Source: Lytechinus variegatus | Taxonomy: Eukaryota; Echinodermata; Echinoidea; Temnopleuroida; Toxopneustidae | Assembly (NCBI RefSeq): GCF_018143015.1 | Contig: NC_054743.1 | Coordinates: 37,962,922 to 38,026,921, forward strand | DNA: 64,000 nucleotides | Direction: 5' to 3' | Shown here: in pieces, positions 1-13,800 of the stretch | Numbering within the stretch: the stretch's first letter is position 1 | Layout: each line of letters starts with the position of its first letter | Notes under the pieces: generated by a model | The model's input: the letters and a program-made list of their open reading frames with translations, nothing else | Told to the model about the DNA's origin: nothing | Databases searched by the model: none | Program-made: the position numbers and the translations under genes

Positions 1-1800
1 TAGTATGTTCATGTGTGGGTGGATGTGGTTGTGTGCGTGTCTGTGTATAGAATGTATATGTGTGTTTGTAATAGTTTTTCCATTCTATTTTTAGCATCTT
101 AACCTTATACATTTTTGTTCTCTCTCCTTTGTTTTATGTCAATAATCATAGTATTCCAGGGCCATACTCACAAGCTTTGCTTTTAAAGGGGTCTTAAAAC
201 CAATTCATATATCTAATTGATGTATGTTTATGTACTCATTTACGTTGTATGTACATGATGATCTATTTTGATTATGATGTGATGTTTTTGGTTTTGAATA
301 AACAAACTTGAACCTGAAGAAAGGAACTCTAACATCAGAAATACTTATATAATATTGACTGGCCTTGAGGGGAACATCAAATATATTGCCAGCAAAAGAA
401 TCATATTGGCCCGAGTCTTTAGACGAGGGCAAGATGGGTCTTTTAAGGGCAATGTATTTGATGTTTCCCGAAAGAAGAGCCAGTCAATATTGTTATTATC
501 ATCCAAATCAGATATCTAGAGCAAAAATCATGATAATGAAGATATTTCTTTTAAAAATAGAGTTCTATTGTGTCATGTTAATATCGGTCTAGGCTCTGCA
601 CTTTACCATTATGACGTACTTGCAAGCGCTCGGATCCAGCGTTGTCTTTATTATGACGTACATGTACATGTATATTGTGTGCGCGGATCCTTATGAAGCG
701 TATCTCTTTATACCCGGGCTTTATACGCATCCAAAAATGCCCGGATGTGAGACCAGGGAAAATACAAAGGTATATTTTGCGTCGTCTCTGCATGCAAAGT
801 AAATACGCGCATTGAGACCGAGGAAAATACGAACAATATACCTACCCTTCCCGATATTCAGTAAAATGTAGGGCAATACGGTTTTGTAAATGACCAGCTC
901 AGATGTCTGATACGGGTGATAATATCAAATATTTTCAGAGTGCATGCAGTCGATTTTAACATTATTTTAGGCCTCTATGTTGTTGGCTTGCACATGAATT
1001 TGTATTTCATGAGTCAATAAAGCCATGATTGATTCTATGTCAAAGGTCTTTAGACCCTCATGAACTTTATTGGTCAATTGTAAATAATTTCCTAACATCT
1101 TGACAATGAGAAATTCATTTGATGTCCGACATTTTAAAAGAATGTGCCACTTGCCTGACTGGAAGTTAGGTAGCTACATGTCAATTGAAAAGTCAAAGAC
1201 ATGCCAGTTTGCTGCAAGCTCGTATTTTCCTGAAAATTTTCACATTCTGACGCTCGCCCTTTCATAGGACAAATACAATCTGCCTTCCTTGACAATTTTG
1301 ATGATTTTGTCAATTTTATTGAGGTTAAAAGTGCATGCTCGTCAATATTGTAGTACTAGTATTGTGAATAAGTTGTGGTCTAGTGATTGTTGCCTACAAA
1401 TGTAGGACTCATAATTGCAAGTTTTTGAGTTTGAATCCCTGCTCTGTCATTGTCTCCACTTCAATAAGAAAGACCAAAGAGTGATTACTGGTAATGTAAA
1501 CTGTACCAGCTTGGCATTTACCAGCAAAAAGCTGTCCTGCTGAGTTCCGGCAGTTAACTGTACCATAGAGAGAGAAACAGAAATTAATTTGATATGCTTA
1601 CTTAGGTTGGAATTAGGTGGTAGCTCTTTATAAACCTTCTTGTCATCTCCTTTACCAGTATCTCTGAATGTTTGTTGTATTTTGTGTGTACTTTTTAGCT
1701 GAAATTTGATGGAAGCAACAAAAAATAATCATCACATATAAAATAAATGGTATACCTTTCTTATTTCTTTGAAGGTAACTATTGAGTAGAAGAAATCGTC
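1..1800. other. Upstream flank of HELB, no gene seen
   Basis: No coding exon could be supported here. A diverged inverted repeat lies at about 350-494: its arms share TATTGACTGGC and ACATCAAATA in opposite orientation around a centre near 418, which looks like an old foldback MITE. The stretch at about 230-312 ends in a TTTTGAATAAACAAACTTGA-type tail and the stretch near 985-1035 ends in AATAAAGCCATGATTGATT. Both resemble LINE 3' tails, but neither carries coding sequence. The HELB promoter and any 5' untranslated exon should lie in this flank or just before 1801; no TATA box or other core element could be assigned with confidence. Confidence 0.4.
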
Positions 1801-4800
1801 ATGCCCGTGCCTAAACAAGGGAAGCAAGACGGGAAGAACCTCCCAACAGTCAAAATCTCTGGGTATTTCCCTTATTACAATTCTTCTGAACCAGACAGGA
1901 GACCTGATGATGAAGATGAGGATAACTATGACAATGACGTGGATGACTTTTATGAGTTCAATGAAGACTTTGAGTGTATATCCACTCCAACAAGGGAGCG
2001 TAAGTAAAAACCAGTCTTGGCTGATAGGCTCGATGAATGGTTTTAGAACTGTATTCAAAATGCAAGATGATACATGGGTTATTATTCCATCAAAGTATCA
2101 AAATTTCTGTTAAACAAAAGTATCTCATCTCAGAAAAAAAATAGGAAAGACTTTCAGAGTGATAAAGAGAAATGTCTGAAAATATGCATTATTGCTCTCA
2201 ATAAATCTTAATCATTCAAACGTGACTGATCAAAACCTGCAATTATGCCAAAACAAAGGCTATGTTTTTCTATTTCATATGATATACTGTTCATGAGATT
2301 TTATGATAGCCATGTTGAGAATTTTTAATATCAAAACCTCTGTGTAATTTGGAGAGTTGTCTTTTTCAAAACATTTTGTTCAATCTATGAATTCATACTC
2401 CCAATGTATTAAAATTACCAAGCAAATTATTTCTTGAGTATTCCTTAATATGCAAAATCACACACAGTTGGCCAAATTACAAGTCTACCACCAAATTTTA
2501 TACATAGTCCCATTAACGTGATTGGTTAACTTTGGTTTGACTTTAAAAAAACATGAGCTAGAAGGTCACACTTGTCGCCTCTGTCTGTGATATGTTACAA
2601 AAATGAAGCCCAGAAAAAATTGCGTTCGAAAATAATTATTCAGTGCTTCAAAAATTGAAATATAAACACCATCTTAATTTCATCCCATACACTTATGTGT
2701 ACTATTTAGGTGTCTATAAGACGCCTATTTACAAAATCGGGGTTTGCCTTGTAGTTTAAGCTTTTCATTCTCAATAATGGTTGTTTTCAGGGTTTATAGT
2801 TCTAATACATGCACTTGTACACATGTTTCATCTTGGTTTGAGAATTTTTTAAATCGGTTGCTCACAAAGTTAAACAATACCTTCAAGACTTCACAAATAA
2901 TAATAACATCAATGCTCAATGCTTATAACAAATTTACCATCAACCAATCAGATTTAGAGGGGCAATTAAGTCTTCTATGCTTTATGCCCAACATCAAGGT
3001 AAATCAAGGTAAGAATTTCAGGAGTTTTTTTACTGGATTACAAGTTTGTCATTGTAAGTTTTATGAAATGGCCCCCCATATACATGTATGCAAGAAGAAG
3101 TCTTGATGGTACCCTGATTTTAAAAGCATAGACTACTTGATTTCTCTGGACATTCCTACTCGACCCATATGATTGTAGTCAAGATTAAATTAACGGTTTT
3201 TATTTTTCAGTGAATTTGATTTTCAATTCTAGACAAGGGGCCTGTTGCATACATACAATTTTTTACCTGAGAAAACTCTGGTAAAAACTGAAAATCAAGG
3301 TTAGACTGATTTCTGCCATTGACTTTAACACAGGGCAAAGACTCCGGTAAAAACAACCTGAGTTTTCTCAGGTAAAAAGTTTTATGCAACGGGCCCAAGG
3401 CTACCTACTAACTACCTTTCACAATGGTTTTTTTTCAGGTATCATGATAAGGAAAGGGGGCAAGAACAAAGAGATCAAAGTCAAGGGAAAATTCATGGTG
3501 GATGGACCTTGGTTCATCATCTCCTTTGATGCTGTTTTGGTGAACAATGTCTACCATGTTCAGGGGACACCTACATACTCTCTCCGAATGGAGATGGGGA
3601 CGAATGGCGAGGACATCCTGAACAAGCTGCTCAAGTACTCTTTCGGCTTTCCAAGCCCGAAAATTCCTGAGGGCCAGATGAAGGAAGCCTTTTTGACCTA
3701 CTTCAATCAGTGCCGTAGTAGGAATAAGGTGAAGAACTTCACCTTCAATCAGTTCTTCAAGGCATTGGAAGAAGCCTTGAAGATGGAGGTAGACCCCGAT
3801 TCAAAACTGTTGATACAGGCAGCTAAGAAAATGATCTATCGGTTTGATCCATTCAATAAATGCTTTCGTGGTGTACCTCATGACCGGGAGGAGGAGGAGA
3901 AGAAGAAGCAATCCAAATGTGAGTGACTAACAGACAAAAATATTCTCATCTGTAAATTCTGTATTGTGTGATTGGTCTTGAAAGTAAGGTCTTCCAGTTT
4001 TTATGCATGATGTACTATCCAAATATTCAGGGAGTATAGAGTACTTATTTGCACTTTAATGGCACATCAGCTGTTTACTTGTACAGTACAAATGACTATA
4101 CATGTATTTTAAGCCTTTCGGCAAACTTAAATCTAGCACATTTAGAAGAAGAAAAATTGATTACAGAAATTTGTCACATGTGGCTTTGTGAAAATAAATG
4201 CAGAGGGTAAGTGCTTGGCATGAAACAAATGCATCTTTTTATGCAAGTTATTCTGATTGTGAGGTGAAATAAAAAGAAGAGAAATAGTGTCCACATCACA
4301 CATCACCTGGAATAAAAGAGAATTTTGTTACTCTTATTTTTGTGGGGGCTGTTAACATGTTTGAAGAGGAGGGGATCTTGTCTTGTGTTATGTTTAAAAA
4401 AATTTTTTTAATGAGGCACTCGTGGAATTCAAAATCATGAAGAAATACAATGCTGATGAGTGATCAACCTGCTCTAACGCTTTTCATTAGAGCATTGCAT
4501 TCAATATTCCTTCAAAACTTTTTTTTACACAGTTGACCTACGGTACATCTACAGATGTTACAAGTGTCCGGTACTCTTTAGAGTGCTCCCTCTGTTGATG
4601 GAGAAGGAAGCATTGGCTATCCTGTCAACGGATATATTGAGTGACCTGGAAGATCTTGAATCGGTGCTCAAAAACTCCCCTGAAGACCTAGGATTTTATA
4701 CGGTAAGATGTTCGTGAGATGATCTTCAATGCGTAACTTTTTCTTTAAAGAGTATTATGGTAACTACTATACGTGTACATGTACCACGGTAATTGGGCTC

Positions 4801-7800
4801 AATATCCATGTTTGAGATTTCCTATCACCAGTCCTTTGTCTTAGATTTGCCTCTCTGCCTGAATGCAGAGGTGTTTTAGGTAAAGCTAGATAATAATGAT
4901 GAGCCTGTACTGAATGATAATACACTTGTTATGAAACATGTCCTACTGTGATTGATAAAGGACATGAATTACTTTATTTTATTGTTCATGAATAAGAGTG
5001 AATACAAGGCCCCGTCTTACAAAGAGTTATGATTGATCCAATCAATCGTGACTATGGAAATCCATCAGTGTCCTAATTTTTTCAACAGGAAATATGCAAA
5101 ATGTCTGTTGTAAACAAAGAAGAACATAGCAAATTGTCAAGAAATCGATTAATTTATGGATGTACATTCATATCTAGAAAAGTTTTTGAACCAACATGCA
5201 TTTTATATGTTGACTTTGCTAGCTTTCGAGTGTTGCGATTGATCAGATCAATCGCAACTGTTTGTAAGACAGGGCCCAGATGTTCCTGTCATTCAGGTCT
5301 GGTTAAAGTTTATTATCATTCAATGTCATTGTACGATAATGAATAAGCCTTGAAAAGACAGTGGAGCATTACATAATTGAATATCCTCTCTGTTTATCTC
5401 CATCTGGCTCTCTCTGTCTGTCTTTCCCCATCTCCCCTCTCTCTCTCCCACACTTTGTTTATCAAAAACCACAGACCATGCAAGAGCACGGCTGGGGACG
5501 GGTGGAGGCTTCCTTCCAAGGCTTCGTGAAAGCTGGCTTGATACCGGCCAACCTCTTCAAATGCACCCAAGACTCTACACAACAAGGCCTATCTTCCAAA
5601 CCACCCAGTAACCGGAAGTGCCACCATGATGAACCCTCTACATCCACTGCTCACCAAGACAACGCAGGCACCTCATCATCCAGACAAACCAAAAGACCAT
5701 TACCTTTATCTGTCACGATGGCTAAGGCGATAAAGGACTATGACTTGGTCAAGTCCTTATGCAGGGAAGGAAAACACACATTTGTGAAGGATTACATGAT
5801 GAGAAAGGCTTGGCATAGAGATGCCTGTTGTCCAAATGTTCCCTTTGGTCACATCAAAGAGGATCATTTTGTGGAGCTTCAGAAGAGAGACGTGGTGACT
5901 ATCGAAGAGTATGTTTGGTTTGATTTTTGGAGGGGTATTTTTTATTCTGCACAATCAGGTGTATTATAGTGTTCTTGTTCAAAGTTTAAAGTGATTAAAC
6001 TCTCTTACCTGCTTTACTGATTTCATAATTAATGAAACCATTGTATACATACTAAGGGATATAGGTATTGCACAATTTTATGAGGATGGTAAGTCGTCTC
6101 TTTCATGTAAAGCAAGTCCAAGAAAGCCTGTACTGGCATTTCATTGATTTGCCTCGACTGCTTCCTACATTGACAAGTGTGCTAATGTTGATAAATTGGT
6201 GTGGGCAGAAGAGAGTTTCAGTCAGTAAGCTTTACATACATCAGATGTGTGATTGCATATGTTAAATTTTTGTTTTGCATTGCTCATCAAATTGGCAACA
6301 ATATGATTTTCTTCTCATTTTACTTATTTGAATAATTGAATTTGGATGTAATGCTATTCAAAATGAATAATGAACACTATTAGAAATTCTAACGAATTGC
6401 TGAATTTCTTTTTTAATCTGATTTTGTTGCCTTTCTCTTCCCTTTGTCTGCAGAAGAATACCCCAATCTGAAACAATGTACCACTGGAACAGATATCGCC
6501 GATATGAGGAGAAGATTGCACGTGCACTGGTATCAGATCTGCTTCACCAAACTGTTGCCAATCAGTCTACCCCACCCACAGAAGAATTCTCAGAGTTCAA
6601 CCTCGATGAATACCAACTCCCGGCTGTCATGCACATGTGGAAGTCTCCAGTGTCGATCATCCTCGGCAGGGGAGGCTGTGGCAAGACTCATGTTGTAGCC
6701 TCCTATATTTCCAAGTACCTCGAATACAAGGAGAATGAAAGGAAGCTTAAAATAGAGAAAGGTTTGATGATTCTAATAACTCACTTGATTTTGATGTGAT
6801 TTTATTCGTCATCGTCAACATTACAGAAAATTTGTCATTGCTACAATCATGCAGAGAATATATATACACATTAGAGGATCATTGGCTCTCGGAGCTTGAA
6901 TCAGAGCCGATAATGTAACTAACATGTACTTGATGACTTAAAGGGATGGTCCCGGCTGGAAATATTTGTATCTCAATAAATAGAGTAAAATTTACAGAGC
7001 AAAATGCTGAAAATTTGATCAAAATTGGATAACAAATAACAAAGTTATTGAATTTCACAGATTTGCATTATTCTGGTGAAACAGTTCTAGGCATGTCTTT
7101 ATGAGTATTCATTAGGTGGGCTGACAATGTCATAATATATCCCCACTTGTTCTTTTGTATTTTATTATATGAAATTAGGTTTATTCAAACATTTTGTACC
7201 AAGAACTAAAATAACTGGACCGACAACTGATTAAGTGCATTGGTTATTTATTGCTGCAACTTATTTCATCATAATGGAGACATGTCATTATTTACACATG
7301 TATGAAAAAAATGAAACATTCATGATTTCATGTAACATAAGAAAAAGGAAAGTGGAGATGTGACATCATCAGCCCATCTAAAAAAATCTTCATGATGACG
7401 TGCTTATAATTGTTTTCACAAAATATTGATATACTCTAAAATTCAATTACTTGGTTATTTGTTATCCGATTTTGATGAAATTTTCAGCATTTTGCTCTGA
7501 ATTTTACTCTTTTTATTTGAATAAAATATTTTCAGCCGTAACTTTGTCATGTCGGTGCAGGAACGCCCTTAGTACCACACTTTCGCGCACCTCACCAGTG
7601 AGGAAACACCTACACGTTGCACTTATGAGCATTATAAATTGCATTTCTGCATGCATGCAATGCGCGAAAGTGTGGTGCTAAAGATATTCTTGCACCGACA
7701 CGACGACTTCTATGTTCACTATAGAGTGATTCCATAAGGTACATTTATGTATGTCTTATGTCTTTGTGGAAACTTCCTGAAGAAATTTGTTTTTGTTTCC

Positions 7801-10800
7801 TATTTCGTATGGAAGGATTTTATGCATTCAGATTATAGTGGCTTGAACAGTTTAAAATGAAAATAATGGGGGATGGACGTACAAATATGTTGATTATGGC
7901 ATTGCCCTGTAGAAAAATACCACCCCACTTTGGGTATTCGGTTCCAGAATTCTGACTCGGATTTTTGTAATATCTTGATATTTATTCCAAAGCCTCGATT
8001 AACCATCCTAAGGCTTAATTTGTATGAAATCAATTTCTTTTGGTGCGATTGATTAAATTGTGCATTATTCAGCAACGATAGTGTGAAGTCACATTGCTTG
8101 TTAGTAAGAATACATTGTTTATTTAGGCTTGCTACATATAAAAATGCTAGAATTCAATTAAGAAATTTTCGTAGTATTGATTAATTCCTTGTTGAATAGA
8201 GTTACATGAGAAGGCAGAATGGAATCATAAGTACAGTTCTTTAATTCATTTTATCAGTAAAGTTTGCAGATCTGGGGAGCATTTTATGAAAGGATTTGTC
8301 ATACTTTTTATCCGACAAGTACCATTTTATCTGACAGTTTCCATAGTAACACTGCTTCTTAGCCAATCCTTGAAAGTTTTCAGATCTGCCAATTTGTCGG
8401 ACAAAAATGTTGATGAAACACTCCCCTGGTGAGGGTTTCATCAACATCCGACAACTTCTTGATTTTGATTTGCTGAGAACCACTGTTACTGTGTTAACTG
8501 TCAGAGAAAACATGACTTGTCAGATAAAACATCTGACAAGTCCTTATATTAAACACTCCTCATCTTTATCATTGTAATTTGCAAACTACTGCAAACTTTT
8601 CTGCTCTATTGGGTTTATTTTGAAAGTCAATATTTTTTTTCTTTTACTCAATGAAGCTGCGCAAGATGGTAACCAGGAAGCTACTGATGAGGCTTCAGAT
8701 GGTGAGGAGAAAGACGAAGAAGAGGATTTACCACTGGTCCTCTTGACAGCCCCTACCGGCCGTGCAGCCTCCATCATCGGAAGACGCACCGGGCTTAAAG
8801 CGAAGACGCTTCATAGCGTTTTGGGTACTGCCCGCAATTCTAAACCAAAGAACTTCATCTACAGGAAGGTTGAGATCCTCGTCGTTGATGAATGCAGTCT
8901 GGTTCCTATCTCTGTCTTGTCAGGAGTCTTGAGTGCACTTCTTAGACATAGCCTCAAGAAGGTCATCTTCCTTGGAGACCCTCATCAGCTTCCTTCCATC
9001 GATCCAGGAAACTTCCTTCAAGACATCATCAAAGGTACTCTATCAGATCTGGGCCTCGTCTTACAAAGAGTTGCGATTGATCCAATCAATCGCATCTATG
9101 GACGGCCAGCAATGTCAACATCTATTAAGCATGGTTCCAATCTCTGTCTTGTCAGGAGTCTTGAGTGCATATTTTGTTGAAAATGTTTTCTAGCTTTAAT
9201 GTACATTCATGCATTAATTATAATAATAATAGGCATTTGTATAGCGCCATCTATCTAGAAATATTCTATTCCGGGGCGTGTTATTACTATTATTACCCCG
9301 GCTTTAGCTTGAGCTGCCTTTCAGCGTTCGTGCATTCAAGGAATTAATCCTGCCAGGTACCCATTCAATTCACCTGGGTCGAGTGCAGCACATTCATTGC
9401 TTTCTTGAAATTTCACTGTGCTTCTCTTTTTTACAAAGGACATTGTGCAAAATTCCTGTAGAAAAAATAATGACACTGTTATATGATTGATTGGATCAAT
9501 CATACCTCTTTGTAAGACGGGGCCCCGTTTTATTTCAGAAGCCAAGAAGAAGCTATTCATTCAGATAGGTGTTTTATAAAGCTGTTCATAAGTGACGAGT
9601 GGCTTTACGAACGACTGTTGATCCTTTTTTTTAGGTAAATTTTGAGAACCAAAGTTTCATTAGTGTGGATTTAGCCCCTAAGAATGAATCATCAGTTGTT
9701 TATAAAGTTGCTTATAATTACACACGGCTTATTGAGACACCCACCTGAATGTAATAGAGATTGATATTTCATCTCATAGGCAAACCTATTTGCAAAATAA
9801 TTCAAACCATATTATGTGAAAACATGGGTTATAAACCCTTTCAATGTCGAACAAATTGTTTATTGACCCAGAGATTTAACTTGGATAAAGTTACCTGTAT
9901 TCAGAAAATATCCACCATTGTGGTGATAAAGTAATAGAAATTTCGTTAGATAACAATTCTGAATTTATTCACAATTCTTAATTTTGTTAATAATTCAATG
10001 TGGTAATTAAAAAAAAAAATAATTTTACTTGGTGCATTAATGCTGGCTGTAAAACATTCCACCCTGTTTTGTCTTTTTTTTTTTTGCAAATTACAATGTA
10101 TCTCTATCAATTGCCAATGATTATTTCCATGCACTACTATCAAACGTCAATTTTGTCATGCTCATTTCGCATCCACAATTCCCTCCTCGCTAGTGTTTAA
10201 GGAAACCAACAGTGACTGTATCCATACACTGAAGAAAAACCACAGGACCGACGAGGGCGGCAGACTCATCAATGAGAACTCGAGGAAAATAGCCGAAGAG
10301 AAACGGAGCGACCTTCAATATCAACCTGACATGTTTGAATTGTTGGACACCTCGGCACGTCAAGCTGGAAATGGTGAGTGATACCTGTGCATTAGTAATG
10401 GTAGGGGAAGTCTCAAGTTCAGCTTTGTAGGATTGCATACAGAAAACCAAATAGTTAGTTATTGAGCAGAAGTATAGATCAAGAATGTTGAGACAATTGC
10501 TGGTATGGTGATAATGGCAGCTTCTTGCTGGCATCTATGTTGTGCAGATTCTCTTTTTAATCTATCATTGTTCACCCCTGCTTTATGCTAAAGGTCTGCA
10601 TATAATGGTCTGTGTGTATATGGAATCTCAATTATGCTAAATATGTCAGAATGGCATCACTCCTTCAGATTGTTACTTTGAAGTTCCTGCCATCCAAAAA
10701 TCCAAATTATGTAGAATTAAATTTTCAGATATGATCCAGCCAAACGCTAATTATACACAACATTATTCACTTGTGACATTTCTTTCCCTTTTCCTATTTT

Positions 10801-13800
10801 CTGTAGGTCTAGATCAGACGATAAAGACCTTGCTCGAAAGCAAGCCCCAATTCAAAGATGACAGAAACTCACAGTTTGTTGCATTCAGAAAGTAAGTATG
10901 CGAGTCTGGCAGCTAGACATGCAACTTGCCAAATATTAAATTCTTACACCTAACTGAGCTTAATTTAGAAGTTTCATGTATTATGGAGGTGTAATAAATC
11001 TAATAAGCCAGTTCGTAGTTCCTTTCTGCGCATGATCAAAAGATACTACGCATGATCAGAAGAAGGTCATTTGTACTAAAGTGACATGGTGCTTTAAAAT
11101 CTGATGAGATGAGCACCAACTTTGATGTCTTGATTATTCATATATTCGTATGAATTGTCGTTTTCATTTACATCCACAAAAACAACAATGCGTCCACGAA
11201 CGACTGGTATTTCAGTTTGCCAAGTACATTGTGCAACATGCTATGGTATGCATTCAAAGTAAGAATGCAACAAATACCTTCATAAAGTGTTCAGTGGTGT
11301 GCTGTTCTAGTCTCTATTCAATTTCTTCATCCTGCTATGTAAGGCATTGTTAAGTATTATCTTGCGTTGAAATCTGCTTATGATGAAAGAAATGAAAGGT
11401 CATTTGACCAAAATTACCCATGAAGTAACTACGAACTGGTCTATCTGTATACATTAACCATATGATAAATTGACTGACTGATATTACTTGGTCAAGATAA
11501 CTGCCGATTTGTTTATTGCTAATTCGTCCACTCCTCACATTGTCTACCTTCATTTAGTCTAATGCCATTTCGTCCATTGACATTTCATCAAAAGGTCATT
11601 TGGTCCAATAACCATTTGGTCCAATCATCACTTCTTTTAATCACCAGTTCGTCTACAACCATTTCGTCTCATAACCAGTTGGTCTAATACCCATTTTCTT
11701 TTAATTTCACCCAATCAATATACAAATAGCGAAAAGAAAGATGCTCTATTCAACGAGGCGTTAGCCGAGTTGAATAGAGTGTTTCTTTCTTTCACCGAAT
11801 GCGAAATCTCGCACCATTGCACAAATAAGAATATTCGCTATTTGTGTTTTACAACGCCTCAGATTTTTAGTGAAAATATTGGGGGAAAGGGGAGTTTTTT
11901 CTTGCAGTATCTATGAACAGGAAGCAAAAAAATTGAAAGCAAAAAGCAAATCCCACAAGCGCACAAGATCCCGGGCAGCATTGCGCATGTAGCCAGCAAG
12001 CTATGCGCGTATTTAACCTTCATTTACTGAGTGCAATGAATTGAATCGTATTGTGACGTCGCCTCCCAAAGCCGTGCAACGGTACATTTTAGATGGTACG
12101 TCTTCATGCGTGCAACAGTACAAATGTTTGACATTCATCCTCCCATTTGCTCGCGTACAACAAGCTAAGTAGGCGTTGTACAATACTTAATCCAATGAAA
12201 CCAAACGGTATATGGACTAAAAGACTATTGGACCAACTGGTTATTAGACAAAATGGTGAGTGGACAAAATGACAATTAGACCATGTGGATAGTGGACAAA
12301 TTGGCATTAGACCAATTGGAAATTGAATCCATTTGTTTACTGAGTTTGATTTTGTTAAGGGGATTAAACTGTAAACCTCTCCACAACAAATTCACAAAAC
12401 AACCCTGATTTTTGTTTGAGATCATTCCTTTGAAGATAATTGTATCATTTTTCTGAAAGCATTATTGGATGGTGATGATGATGATATTTCAAGTTTCTTC
12501 ATTAATTTATAGAAACCAGACTGAAATCTTGAAAATAAAGTTGGAAATAGATCATACATGTACATTTTAAAGGAAAGGGATAGATTGGGTCTATTGATAA
12601 TGCTGTGTAACTTGATTTTAAGTTCTACTGTGCGAGTCAAACAAAACTTGACTGTTCACAACTCCCCAATTCATGAACACATAATTATTATATATGGCTT
12701 GAAAGAGTATGGTCTCCCAAACAATTTTATATTGGTGATCAGGAGGTATTCTTTGCAATGATGTAAATTTTGATTTGTGATAAAGTAAGGTATGACTGCA
12801 ATGAATGAATCCAGGGGCGGTATTCTGAACATTGTCTTTTCTCCATATTTTATCTTATCTCAGAGATATGACAAAATCGGTATTCTGGTGGATGTCATAA
12901 CTTTTGTCACAAAAATTGTCATAAATTTTGTCTCTTCTCTTTAGCGCGCAGCAAAAATATGCGGCTTTAAATGCGCATAATCCTTTTATACAAGCAAAAG
13001 ATATGACAAAAGTTATGACGGGGTAGCAGTCATAAATTTTGTCATATCTTTTAGTACCAAATATCCCGATACCCTGCCGACTGAATGTCAAGCAAATTAT
13101 ATTATTTAGATAAGATTGTGGTATTAGTTTCACTCATCTTCCATGACAATTTTCAAAATTATTTTTTCATGCTACAATTAGTTAGGCCCTACATATTTAT
13201 TCCTCCTTTTTTCTCTGTTTTCCTTACTTTTCTACTTCTCCTCTAAAATTCTGTCTCTCTTTGTAATTAAGCGCATCAATATACGCGTAGTTGCGCGATG
13301 CCAGCAACTGTTTTGGGGATACGCCCTACCTGCCACGGGGCTTTCCTATTGGCTAGAAGGGCTCCAACTGGGAACTAACGATGATTTTGATTGGTTCGCT
13401 TCCGAAAAGATGGGTGGGAACTTTGAGAGATATGACAGGGAAAAGACAATGTTCAGAATACCGATTTGTGACAATCATAGCGGTGTCACATCTCGGAGAG
13501 AAATGACAAAATTTATGACAAAAGATATAACAGAGTTCCAGAATACCACCCCTGATGTCAATGATCCCATAATCCTACAAGGGTTGCATGAAAATCCATT
13601 TCTAAATCCCTTTTCAGTAATTTATATTATAATTGTTTAAGTAACACTTTTTAGTATCAGTTCTCAAGTTAATTTAGTTGAAAAGGGATTTGCAAATATG
13701 TTGACTAACTCATGTAGGATTATGACATCACTGGCCTCCGGATTCATTCATTGCAGTCATGCCTTACTTTGGCACAATCAAAATTTACATCACTGCAAAG

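Larger units (their letters stand above)
9051..9526. mobile_element. Foldback MITE (GGGCCTCGTCTTACAAA ends) with nested SINE and an exon copy, HELB intron 6
   Basis: The left arm begins 17 bp after the exon 6 donor and reads GGCCTCGTCTTACAAAGAG, ATTGATCCAATCAATCGC. The right arm is TTGATTGGATCAATCA, CTCTTTGTAAGACGGGGCCC. Between the arms lie a 37-bp copy of part of HELB exon 6 (9133-9169) and a reverse-oriented SINE fragment (about 9224-9394), so the element has been invaded at least once. Confidence 0.7.
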
